Source of the DNA: Paenibacillus sp. FSL R7-0337
GTDB lineage: Bacteria > Bacillota > Bacilli > Paenibacillales > Paenibacillaceae
Assembly (NCBI RefSeq): GCF_037969875.1
Contig: NZ_CP150218.1
Coordinates: 744,001 to 808,000, forward strand
Length of the DNA: 64,000 nt
Direction of reading: 5' to 3'
A program made the translations under genes and the position numbers. The notes beneath the pieces were generated by a model that saw only the letters and a program-made list of their open reading frames with translations, was not told where the DNA came from and made no database searches. Of this stretch, positions 17,800 to 25,164 are shown piece by piece; the stretch's first letter is position 1; the number at the start of each line of letters is the position of its first letter.

Positions 17800-18690
17800 C
17801 TACTCGAATTTTCGCTCAAGCCGGTTGAATATCGTGTTGATGATGCCGGTAAAAATGAGGCAGACCACCACGAGGAACGTCGCAATCGCGCTGCCGTAGC
17901 CATACTTGAAGGACAAGAAGGAGCTGTTATACATATGGGTGGAGATGACATCCGTTGCATGAGCCGGACCGCCGCCAGTCATGACCATAACCAGGTCGAA
18001 GGCTTGCAGGGACCCGATGAACGCCAGGATAATCGAGATTTTGAAAATCGGGATGATCAGCGGAAGCGTAATGTATCGATCCGCCTTGAAGCCGTCCGCT
18101 CCATCAATCCGGGCCGCTTCGTACAGCTCATCGGGAATGTTCTGCACCCCGGTATACTGGATCAGCAGATGGTAGCCGAAATACTGCCACAGGGAGACCA
18201 GATACAGAGAATACATGGCGATATTAGGCTCAGTCAGCCAGTTATGCGTCCAGCTCTCCAGCCCCAGGGACACCAGCACACCGTTCAGCATGCCCCCCAT
18301 CGAAGTAGGATTATAGATGGTCTTCCAGAGTTGTCCAATAATAACGACTGATAAGATGACCGGCGTGAAGTAGATCGACACCAGCGTATTGGCTCTGCGC
18401 AGATAGCGGTTAAGCAGGATCGCCATCCCCAGACAGAGCGGGATTTCCAGCATGGATGCCACGGCGTACAGCAGCGTTCTCCGCACAGAGGGCCAGAACA
18501 CCGGGTCATGCCAGAACATATTTTTGAAGTTGCCGAAGCCGACGAACTGAGCGGTCGTTAGACCGTCCCACTTCAATAAGCCCGTGTAGAATGAGACCAG
18601 AATGGGAACGAATACCAGGCACACATAGAGCAGCAGACATGGCACTATGAAGACGGCGATTGTGTATGCCGGCACCTTAAGAACTTTCAT
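17800..18690 (-). CDS. Carbohydrate ABC transporter permease (MalF/YesP type)
   Basis: A 296-residue permease with six predicted helices and the EAA loop YEAARIDGADGFKADRYI. The N-terminal helix (IAVFIVPCLLLYVCLVFVP) and length fit UgpA/YesP-type sugar permeases. AGGAGGCGGGAAAG is well placed before the ATG. It would form the heterodimeric channel with the permease encoded next (16957-17781). The substrate cannot be told from the sequence, and no glycoside hydrolase gene is attached to suggest one. Confidence 0.9.
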   Translation of the reverse strand: MKVLKVPAYTIAVFIVPCLLLYVCLVFVPILVSFYTGLLKWDGLTTAQFVGFGNFKNMFWHDPVFWPSVRRTLLYAVASMLEIPLCLGMAILLNRYLRRANTLVSIYFTPVILSVVIIGQLWKTIYNPTSMGGMLNGVLVSLGLESWTHNWLTEPNIAMYSLYLVSLWQYFGYHLLIQYTGVQNIPDELYEAARIDGADGFKADRYITLPLIIPIFKISIILAFIGSLQAFDLVMVMTGGGPAHATDVISTHMYNSSFLSFKYGYGSAIATFLVVVCLIFTGIINTIFNRLERKFE

Positions 18691-18785
18691 CTTTCCCGCC
18701 TCCTAATCAAGCAGATTCTTCTTTGTCTATTAATTCATCCAATTAATAATTAATGTTATTAACTTATTAAAGTGCATGATAAACC

Positions 18786-18821
18786 CGATGCGAAGTAGCC
18801 TGATCGGCTTGCTTCGCATCG
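18786..18821 (-). promoter_or_regulatory. Intercistronic hairpin between binding-protein and permease genes
   Basis: Arms CGATGCGAAG (18786-18795) and CTTCGCATCG (18812-18821) plus an inner AGCC/GGCT stem form a strong hairpin in the 195-base gap after the binding-protein gene. Such structures usually let the binding protein be made in excess over the permeases by partial termination or 3'-end protection. No T run follows, so partial termination is only a guess. Confidence 0.6.
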
Positions 18822-18885
18822 AGTAGAACAGCTGTACGATTACAGGAAATGCGTTAGGTTGGACAAAACCACTAAGGACTTAAGC

Positions 18886-20262
18886 TTATTTATTCGCTTC
18901 AAATGCGGCCTGATGCTCTTTGGCTACCGCCTTGGAATCCATCTTCTGCACGAACAGGTTCTGAATGCTGCTGAGGTGGACTTGTGAAGTTGCTGGATTC
19001 ATCGTGTTGTCGAAGGACAGATCGCCGCCTTTTACTTGGTTGAACAGACCGGCAACAGTGATAGCCAGCTCGGAGTAACCGGCAGCTTTCAGGTCACCGT
19101 CTACCTTTTGCCCGATACCTACAGCATTCTTCAGCTCGAACTGTTTTTTAGGGTATTCAGAAGCGAAGAAGTTCAGGAAATCCTTCGTTTCCTTCAGATG
19201 CTCGCTGTTTGCAGACACGGCAAATGCACTGCCAGGTGCAAGCATGAATTCGTTCGGATCGCCTTTACCGTTAACGGTAGGAAATTGGAAGGCTCCCACT
19301 TTACCGGCTACAGAAGAAGCATCATTAGCTCCCGTCTCCCAAGTACCGATAACCCACATGGCCGCCTTACCGGATCTGAAAATATTCCCGCCGGCATTCG
19401 CATCGATGGAAGTCGCCCCGTCAGGGAATGCGCCTGCCGCTACCAGTTGCTGGAACGCGTCTACCGCTTCAACAAAGGCAGGATCTTCAAATGTTTTCTT
19501 ACCGTCAACTACGTCTTTCAGGAAGCCGGGGCCACCGTTAGTGCGCAGCAGAATGTTCATGAACAGGAACGAGCCGGTCCAGGAATCCTTCTCACCGATG
19601 GCCAGTGGAGTAATCCCTTTGTCTTTTAAGAGCTTAACGTCCTTGAGTAATTCTTCAAAGGTAGCCGGAGGCGCTGCAATTCCAGCTTGGGCGAACAAGT
19701 CTTTGTTATAGTAGACCACTTCGATATTGTTGCCGTCAGGAAGCGCATACACATTGTTGTCGAAGCTGTAATAATCGAGCAGGCCCGATTGGTACGTGTC
19801 TTTTAGTCCATTCTGATCGAGTACATCATTCAGCGGGGCTAATAATCCTGCATCTACAAAGGGCTTCATTTGGGCAGCAGGGTTAACCATCGTAATATCA
19901 GGTATTTCTTTGGAGGCTGCTTGTGTTTTCAGCTTCACCTTCTGTTGGTCCGTGTTCAGCGTATCCAGCTCAATCTTTACATTAGGATGCTCTTTCATGT
20001 ACTGGTCCGTCAGCTCGTGGATCATTTTGTAAGATGGTGTTGCAGGGTCAGGGTAGATGTTCTGGAAGGTAATCGTTACCGCTTTGTCCTTCGGTGCGTC
20101 TGTAGCTGCGGCATTGCCGCTGCCTGTGGCGGTGTTCGGTGCGGCGGTGTCCTTAGCCTTGGAATTGGCGTTGTTGTCCGAGTTCCCGCATGCGGCAAGG
20201 CTTACTGCCATTAGCGCGGCGAACGCGACGGTGGCGGTTTGCTTCATTTTTCTGTTGACCAT
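18886..20262 (-). CDS. Extracellular sugar-binding lipoprotein of the ABC transporter
   Basis: A 458-residue binding protein. The first 25 residues are a lipoprotein signal (basic start, hydrophobic core, lipobox SLAAC with Cys25), so it is anchored to the outer face of the membrane. After a Gly/Ala/Thr-rich linker comes the SBP_bac_1-type fold (TITFQNIYPDP... MNPAAQMKPFVDAGLLAPL ... AAMWVIGTWE). First gene of the transporter/two-component operon; GGGGG lies 9 bases before ATG 20262. Confidence 0.92.
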   Translation of the reverse strand: MVNRKMKQTATVAFAALMAVSLAACGNSDNNANSKAKDTAAPNTATGSGNAAATDAPKDKAVTITFQNIYPDPATPSYKMIHELTDQYMKEHPNVKIELDTLNTDQQKVKLKTQAASKEIPDITMVNPAAQMKPFVDAGLLAPLNDVLDQNGLKDTYQSGLLDYYSFDNNVYALPDGNNIEVVYYNKDLFAQAGIAAPPATFEELLKDVKLLKDKGITPLAIGEKDSWTGSFLFMNILLRTNGGPGFLKDVVDGKKTFEDPAFVEAVDAFQQLVAAGAFPDGATSIDANAGGNIFRSGKAAMWVIGTWETGANDASSVAGKVGAFQFPTVNGKGDPNEFMLAPGSAFAVSANSEHLKETKDFLNFFASEYPKKQFELKNAVGIGQKVDGDLKAAGYSELAITVAGLFNQVKGGDLSFDNTMNPATSQVHLSSIQNLFVQKMDSKAVAKEHQAAFEANK

Positions 20263-20354
20263 TCATTAAAGCCCCCTCTGTCGTGATAAGCTAATTATCA
20301 TCAGGCGGAGCGTTTCGGGCAAGGTGGGAACTGCAGAAATGAGGTTTGTTTTTT

Positions 20355-20816
20355 CTAGGGTATGCTTGGGCAGGCTTCATCCGTCAGCTCTTTCTCTAAC
20401 ATCTGCTCATCGTCTTTCACATAGCCGCAATCTTCGTAGGTCTGAATGGCCGCAGCGTTCTTTCTACCCGTCAATACCTTGACCCGTTTCACTCCGCGCA
20501 CTCTAAGCTCGTCTTCCAGACAAGTGATGATGGCTCTGGCAGCTCCTTTTCTCCGGGCGGTTTCTTGCACATAAAGCTCTGTAATTTCTCCATAAGGCTC
20601 CTCATAGCAAAGGGAATACAGGCTTTGGGCGCAGCCAAAACCCACGATGGCACCGTTCAACTCGGCTACGGCAATACATTCGTTACGGTTAGTATGTAGA
20701 TGTTCAACAATTTGGGCCGGGGGTCTGCGGACGCCGCCGTTGAACTCTTGGTTGAGTCCCGACAGTGCCTCAGCATCTGCTATGGACGCCAGCCTTACAC
20801 TTATAAGTGAATTCAT
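20355..20816 (-). CDS. GNAT family N-acetyltransferase
   Basis: A 153-residue single-domain acetyltransferase. GEITELYVQETARRKGAARAIITCLEDEL is motif A (cut here for reading as TELYVQ then RRKGAARA), containing the R-x-x-G-x-A acetyl-CoA loop; RKNAAAIQTYEDCGY is the closing helix. AGGTG precedes the ATG at 20816. It stands alone between the sugar-binding lipoprotein gene and the yidC terminator. Acceptor substrate unknown; possibilities include aminoglycoside-type or protein targets, with no evidence for either. Confidence 0.8.
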   Translation of the reverse strand: MNSLISVRLASIADAEALSGLNQEFNGGVRRPPAQIVEHLHTNRNECIAVAELNGAIVGFGCAQSLYSLCYEEPYGEITELYVQETARRKGAARAIITCLEDELRVRGVKRVKVLTGRKNAAAIQTYEDCGYVKDDEQMLEKELTDEACPSIP

Positions 20817-20867
20817 TTGGAGTCACCTCGTTTGTTTATATATAGTCATTTATGTTTGCTCGACAAG

Positions 20868-20908
20868 AAGCTGTCCCAGAAGCCATGAATTGACTGCTTG
20901 GGACAGCT
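20868..20908 (-). terminator. Terminator downstream of yidC
   Basis: Arms AAGCTGTCCCA (20868-20878) and TGGGACAGCT (20899-20908) enclose a 20-base loop; on the minus strand TTCTTGTC follows. Placed 68 bases after the yidC stop. Confidence 0.7.
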
Positions 20909-20975
20909 CTTAAATAGGAATAAGATTTACGTAAGCACTTGGGTGGACGCTCCGCTGTTTAAGCGAAATTCAAAA

Positions 20976-21815
20976 TTATTCTTCTACACCGGCAGATAGA
21001 TTCTTACCTGCTAAGTCCGGCTTCGCGTACATTTTATTCAGAATGGCTGTCTGCACGATAATGAATATCCCGCCAACCACCCAATATAACGGCAAGGCTG
21101 CGGGTACCTGAAACGAGAACAGTCCCATCATGACCGGTGACAACCATCCCATCCAAGCCATTTGGTTGCCCGGGCTCTGCTGATTCTGTACAGCTGCAGA
21201 TTGCGATACACGGAACTGCACGTAATAGACCGCAGCGGCAATAAGCGGCAGAATCATATCTGCGGTCCCCAGGTTGAACCACAGGAAATCGTGTGCGGCA
21301 ATCTCGGGGGTACGGCGGATGGCGTAATAAAATGCCAGGGTGATCGGCCATTGGAGCAGCATCGGCAAGCACCCCATACTTAACGGGTTGAACTGATGCT
21401 TCTGGTAGAGCTGCATCATTTCGGCCTGCTGCTGTTTTGCGGCATCGGCGCTGACGTTGTTCTTATACCGTTCCTTCAGCTCCGTTAACTCCGGCTGGAG
21501 GACGGCCATCTTGGCTTTCATGGCTATTTGCTTCTTCGTCTGCTTCATCATTAGCGGCAGGATCGCAAGCCTGATGATGAGAGTCATCAGCACAATCGAT
21601 AAGCCGTAGTTTCCTTGGAATGCATCTCCAAAGAATTGGATTAAGTACGAGAACGGATAAATAAAGAAGTGGTTGAATATCCCCGGTGAATCCGCCAGAA
21701 TCGGGCTGGCCTGGGAGGCTGCTGAGCAGCCGCTAAGCAATATGGCCGTAATAAGTCCCATTGCTAGGACGAGAATGGGCTTGGCCCATTTTGGATACAG
21801 GTTCATCTTGTTCAT
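20976..21815 (-). CDS. yidC: YidC/Oxa1-type membrane protein insertase (second copy type)
   Basis: A 279-residue lipoprotein insertase. Signal with lipobox LLSGC (Cys30), then the five-helix 60KD_IMP core: FFGDAFQGNYGLSIVLMTL, the polar loop MMKQTKKQIAMKAKMAVLQPEL with the ribosome-facing basic stretch, and later WPITLAFYYAIRRTPEIA and LPLYWVVGGIFIIVQTAI. A hydrophilic-groove arginine is visible in TLIIRLAIL. It is not next to rnpA/jag, so it is the YidC2-like copy. AGGGAGGAC precedes ATG 21815 and can be masked by pairing with the end of the upstream small gene (see hairpin 21820-21862). Confidence 0.92.
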   Translation of the reverse strand: MNKMNLYPKWAKPILVLAMGLITAILLSGCSAASQASPILADSPGIFNHFFIYPFSYLIQFFGDAFQGNYGLSIVLMTLIIRLAILPLMMKQTKKQIAMKAKMAVLQPELTELKERYKNNVSADAAKQQQAEMMQLYQKHQFNPLSMGCLPMLLQWPITLAFYYAIRRTPEIAAHDFLWFNLGTADMILPLIAAAVYYVQFRVSQSAAVQNQQSPGNQMAWMGWLSPVMMGLFSFQVPAALPLYWVVGGIFIIVQTAILNKMYAKPDLAGKNLSAGVEE

Positions 21816-21819
21816 TGTT

Positions 21820-21862
21820 GTCCTCCCTAATTGAATGTATGGATCTCAATGTGGGGAAGGAC
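21820..21862 (-). promoter_or_regulatory. Hairpin masking the yidC ribosome-binding site
   Basis: In minus-strand RNA, GUCCUUCCC (21862-21854, last codons of the upstream gene) pairs with GGGAGGAC (21827-21820, the yidC Shine-Dalgarno) with one bulged U. AUUGA (21850-21846) pairs with UCAAU (21834-21830) to extend the stem. A ribosome stalled a few codons earlier would open the hairpin and free the yidC start, as known for mifM-yidC2 in B. subtilis. Confidence 0.7.
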
Positions 21863-22094
21863 GGTTATCTTCGTCATCAGGTGCTTCTCTTCGCCTGGCG
21901 GTTCGTGCGATCCAGCGCTGAATACTGCTCGGCTGCGTCAGTCTGACCGCTACCGACCAAGTTAAACCGGGTGCAGTAAGTTCATGACCCCAGTGGATCT
22001 CCTGCATAGAAAAGTAGGTAAAGGGAATCGACACTATCGAATAGATCAGAGCGATGGAGAATGCCAATTGAATCAAGTCATAGAAATGCTCCAG
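21846..22094 (-). CDS. mifM: MifM-like translation-arrest sensor peptide upstream of yidC
   Basis: An 82-residue small membrane protein (76 if started at TTG 22076). N-terminal membrane helix (LIQLAFSIALIYSIVSIPF), then a hydrophilic tail ending IQRWIARTARRREAPDDED. This resembles the B. subtilis MifM arrest region in order and spacing: I-x-x-W-I, a basic stretch, Pro, then a run of four acidic residues where the ribosome stalls. The stop is 30 bases before the yidC start. The well-spaced site GGAGGTG favours an unusual CTG start at 22094; TTG at 22076 has only a weak site. Role by analogy: slow membrane insertion maintains the stall and turns on yidC. The identification rests on motif and context, not on a database search. 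Confidence 0.65.
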   Translation of the reverse strand: MEHFYDLIQLAFSIALIYSIVSIPFTYFSMQEIHWGHELTAPGLTWSVAVRLTQPSSIQRWIARTARRREAPDDEDNRPSPH

Positions 22095-22194
22095 TCCGGT
22101 TCACCTCCGCCTGTATGCGTGATAAAAGGTTAAACGTCTATACGTTAGAGTAGCGGTGTGGTTCCACGATTCTGGGTAATACCAGCGAACCTTA

Positions 22195-22836
22195 CTAATC
22201 TCTTAAGTGTAATAGCTCTAATTCTTGAAGAACTTCCTTTACGTCACAGCTGGAATTCAAGCTATGGATCATCTCTTCCGTAATGGGGAGATCCTCGTAG
22301 ATTTTTGCAACAACCTCTAAGGATAGGGATAATTCAAAATAATCTGTTGCAAATTCCACAAAATCCTCTGGTGTATGGAATATACAGCCCAGTAAAAAAT
22401 CAGAACCATCGCTTTCACCTTCTGGAATCTCAACGTTTCCTTTGTGCCAGCTAGTGTCACTGCTTTTACGCCAAATGCAAAAAGTCACATCTTCTTTTTC
22501 AATCGCATCATCATCAAGTAATGGTAATAATCCCTTTGGGACGTCATCATAAATTCCTTGCCATACTTTATGTTCATCTTGTGCGTATGGACTTAATTCA
22601 GATTCGTGATCGAAACCTTTTATGATGGAGCCTTCATTGGAAAACAAAATAAATAAATGATCCCCTGATCCATTATCTATTTTCGCCATAGACACACCAT
22701 CATTCCACTCTTGATTGAAACTATGGTAACGAAGCCACTCCTCCTGACAAAGAATAATATTCAGTGAAGCTTGGATTTTCATTAGCTTTTGTAAAATTGT
22801 TGGATCCGGTAAACGCTCTAACGCATTTGCTTCCAT
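22195..22836 (-). CDS. Acidic hypothetical protein, AT-rich
   Basis: A 213-residue acidic soluble protein. I do not recognise a named domain. Visible features: NGSGDHLFILFSNEGSIIKGFDHES, which looks like a conserved core, an aromatic-rich middle (VWQGIYDDVPKGLLPLL, TFCIWRKSSDTSWHKG) and DFVEFATDYFELSLSLEVV near the C-terminus. Such architecture recalls immunity-type or SUKH-like proteins but I cannot assign it. GAGGAAT sits before ATG 22836; the open frame to 22941 runs through the helicase terminator and is rejected. It is clearly more AT-rich than the helicase gene beside it. Confidence 0.6.
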   Translation of the reverse strand: MEANALERLPDPTILQKLMKIQASLNIILCQEEWLRYHSFNQEWNDGVSMAKIDNGSGDHLFILFSNEGSIIKGFDHESELSPYAQDEHKVWQGIYDDVPKGLLPLLDDDAIEKEDVTFCIWRKSSDTSWHKGNVEIPEGESDGSDFLLGCIFHTPEDFVEFATDYFELSLSLEVVAKIYEDLPITEEMIHSLNSSCDVKEVLQELELLHLRD

Positions 22837-22874
22837 AGATTCCTCACCCACCCTATAATAACTTCCGTGGATAA

Positions 22875-22915
22875 ACAAGAAGCAGCTGATCACGATAGGA
22901 TCGACTGCTTCTTGT
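22875..22915 (-). terminator. Terminator of the TerB/ATPase/helicase operon
   Basis: Perfect arms ACAAGAAGCAG (22875-22885) and CTGCTTCTTGT (22905-22915). On the minus strand the stem is followed by TTATCC. It lies 48 bases after the helicase stop. Confidence 0.75.
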
Positions 22916-22962
22916 TGTATAAGCGGGATACATCTCCGCATATTGGCTATCGCTATATCAAT

Positions 22963-25164
22963 TTATGCCGGAGGCTGCCGCCACTGTTTGATGACATGGA
23001 CCAGACCCGGCACATCAAGGCCATCGAGCGAAAAAGCTTTGCGCAGCAGGTCATGCGGGATGAACTCATCGTATTTGCCGAGGTAAGGGGCTTCATCCGG
23101 CTTCAGGAGCGTGAGTGCATCCGTAGCCGCAGCGGTCTCGGCGATGATCTCATCCTCCAGCTTCTCTGCATCCACTTTACCGGCGACCACCATATAATAT
23201 GGTTCCATCGGCACGACTGAACGCAACCCCAGTGGCTCCTTCAGATTGTTCTTGAGCAGGCGCTCCAGCGTACGGAACTGGCGGCTGCCAGCCCACGGAA
23301 GGATGAACATGGAGTCTCCTCCCGCAGGCAGAACTGAACGCGTCAGCAAGCCGCTCTCCTTGGCAAGCCTCCGCGCCCGTTCCAGTCTGGCGGCCGCGCT
23401 TGGCGCAAGGTAAGGGTATAGGGCCGTAGATCCTAATACTTCCCGGATCTTCGTCATGATCCGGGTATGGACATCTCCGCCTGCACCGAGCCATAAGGTG
23501 TCCACTTTGCCGCGTGAGCCTTTGACATAGACGGCCTTGTGACGATTGTCCACCTCTTCAACCTTCCACAGCTTGCCTGCCAGTGTGAAGCAGTAGCCCG
23601 GAGGAGGCACGGTGGTAATGGATCCAATCTCTTCCGTCCCGTTATAGACAACATGCTCTTCATCGTCTTTGAATACCGCATAGAAGCGGAAGTTGTTGAC
23701 GATCTTCTCGCCTGCCATTCCGATCAGCAGGCTGCCCTCATCCATCTGCTCGATATGGCCCATGCCCAGCATGTACTCCATGAAGTCATCATAATCCGCG
23801 GGATCGATGCTGCGGAAGGACGGCAGGCTAAGTACAGCCTCCTTCAGGTCCTCCGGCTCTGCTTCACCCATGCTCTTCAGAATGCTCATCGTCTGATGAT
23901 ACAGAAGACCGACCGGCAGCTGGCGTACGACCAGCGGCTCCACCCATTTCTCGCGCACGTACAGCTCGATTACGGCAATGGCCCGCAGCAGCGTCCACGG
24001 CATGCGCGCCGGGAGCTGCGCCTCCTCGTCCTCCTCCTCGGGCGTGACGAAGATCATCTCGGAGGCGGCGTCCCCGCGCCTGCCCGAGCGGCCCAGCCGC
24101 TGCACGAAGCTCGCGCAGCTATAAGGCGCGCCGAGCTGGAGTACCCGCTCCAGCTCGCCCAGATCAATCCCCAGCTCCAGCGTCAGCGTCGCTGCAGCTA
24201 CTGCCGGCCCCGCGCCCTCACGGAGCGTGGCCTCGGTCTCCTCGCGCAGCATAGCGGAGATGCTTCCATGATGCACATGGAAGACATCCCGCTCGCCGCG
24301 CTTAGCGGCAATGCGCCGCATCTCCAGGATGGCCTCTTCGGCATCGCTGCGGCTGTTCGTGAAGATCAACGCTTTCTTAACATGCGTGTGATCGTAGATG
24401 AACCCGTAATACGCCTGTCGCGCCCGCTCCAGGTGCTCAGCCTCCTCCTCATTCCGCGCATCCGGGAACGAGAAATGCTCCACGCTCAGCCGCAGCTTGC
24501 GTCCACCCTGCGGCGCGCTGACCTCCACGCTCTCGCGCGTGCCTGCCGCCAGCCACTCCGTAACGGAGGCGTAGTCGCTTAAGGTCGCAGAGAGGCCGAC
24601 CCGCCGCGGATGACAGCCCGCCATCCGCGAGATCCGCGCCAGCTGGCTCAGCACCTGAATGCCGCGGTCCGCACCCATAAAGGCATGTACTTCATCGATG
24701 ACGATGAAGCGCAGATCATGGAACAGGGCCGGTATCGCATTCGGGCGGTTCATCAGCAGACCCTCAAGGGATTCCGGGGTAATCTGCAGTACCCCCGAAG
24801 GGTTCTGCATCAGCTTGGTCTTGTCCGCCTGCGGCACATCGCCATGCCAATGCCAGACCGGAATGTTCCCTTCACGCAGCAGATCGTTCAGCCGCGTGAA
24901 CTGGTCGTTAATCAGCGCCTTCAGCGGCGCGATATACAGGATGCCTACAGAGGCAGACGGACGCTCGTACAGCTCCGTGAGCGCCGGGAAGAAGGCCGCT
25001 TCAGTCTTGCCTGAGGCCGTCCCTGAAGCGATCAGCAGATGATGCGGCGTGTCAAACAGCACCCGGCAGGCATCGACCTGTGCCTCGCGCAGCGTATCCC
25101 AGCGGTTCTTGTAGATGAATTCCTTGATGAACGGGGCCAGCCGGTAGAACGGGTTATCACTCAT
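22963..25164 (-). CDS. Lhr-like DEAD/DEAH-box helicase
   Basis: A 733-residue superfamily 2 helicase. Q-like start with FIYKNRWDTLREAQVDA; motif I SGTASGKTEAA (GTASGKT at 48-54); motif Ia YIAPLKALINDQ; motif II DEVH (IVIDEVHAFMG); motif III LSATL; motif IV LIFTNSRSDAEEA; motif VI VQRLGRSGRRGDAASE. The C-terminal part lacks a recognisable nuclease domain. Layout and motif choice are those of Lhr-type and BREX-associated BrxH-like helicases. It is the third gene of the cassette, overlapping the ATPase gene by 4 bases (ATGA). It would unwind DNA or RNA with the partner ATPase; exact role unknown. Confidence 0.88.
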   Translation of the reverse strand: MSDNPFYRLAPFIKEFIYKNRWDTLREAQVDACRVLFDTPHHLLIASGTASGKTEAAFFPALTELYERPSASVGILYIAPLKALINDQFTRLNDLLREGNIPVWHWHGDVPQADKTKLMQNPSGVLQITPESLEGLLMNRPNAIPALFHDLRFIVIDEVHAFMGADRGIQVLSQLARISRMAGCHPRRVGLSATLSDYASVTEWLAAGTRESVEVSAPQGGRKLRLSVEHFSFPDARNEEEAEHLERARQAYYGFIYDHTHVKKALIFTNSRSDAEEAILEMRRIAAKRGERDVFHVHHGSISAMLREETEATLREGAGPAVAAATLTLELGIDLGELERVLQLGAPYSCASFVQRLGRSGRRGDAASEMIFVTPEEEDEEAQLPARMPWTLLRAIAVIELYVREKWVEPLVVRQLPVGLLYHQTMSILKSMGEAEPEDLKEAVLSLPSFRSIDPADYDDFMEYMLGMGHIEQMDEGSLLIGMAGEKIVNNFRFYAVFKDDEEHVVYNGTEEIGSITTVPPPGYCFTLAGKLWKVEEVDNRHKAVYVKGSRGKVDTLWLGAGGDVHTRIMTKIREVLGSTALYPYLAPSAAARLERARRLAKESGLLTRSVLPAGGDSMFILPWAGSRQFRTLERLLKNNLKEPLGLRSVVPMEPYYMVVAGKVDAEKLEDEIIAETAAATDALTLLKPDEAPYLGKYDEFIPHDLLRKAFSLDGLDVPGLVHVIKQWRQPPA

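Noticed and set aside
23539..24582. A 347-codon plus-strand frame opposite the helicase
   Set aside because: Antisense shadow of a gene with all helicase motifs; no ribosome site or family features.
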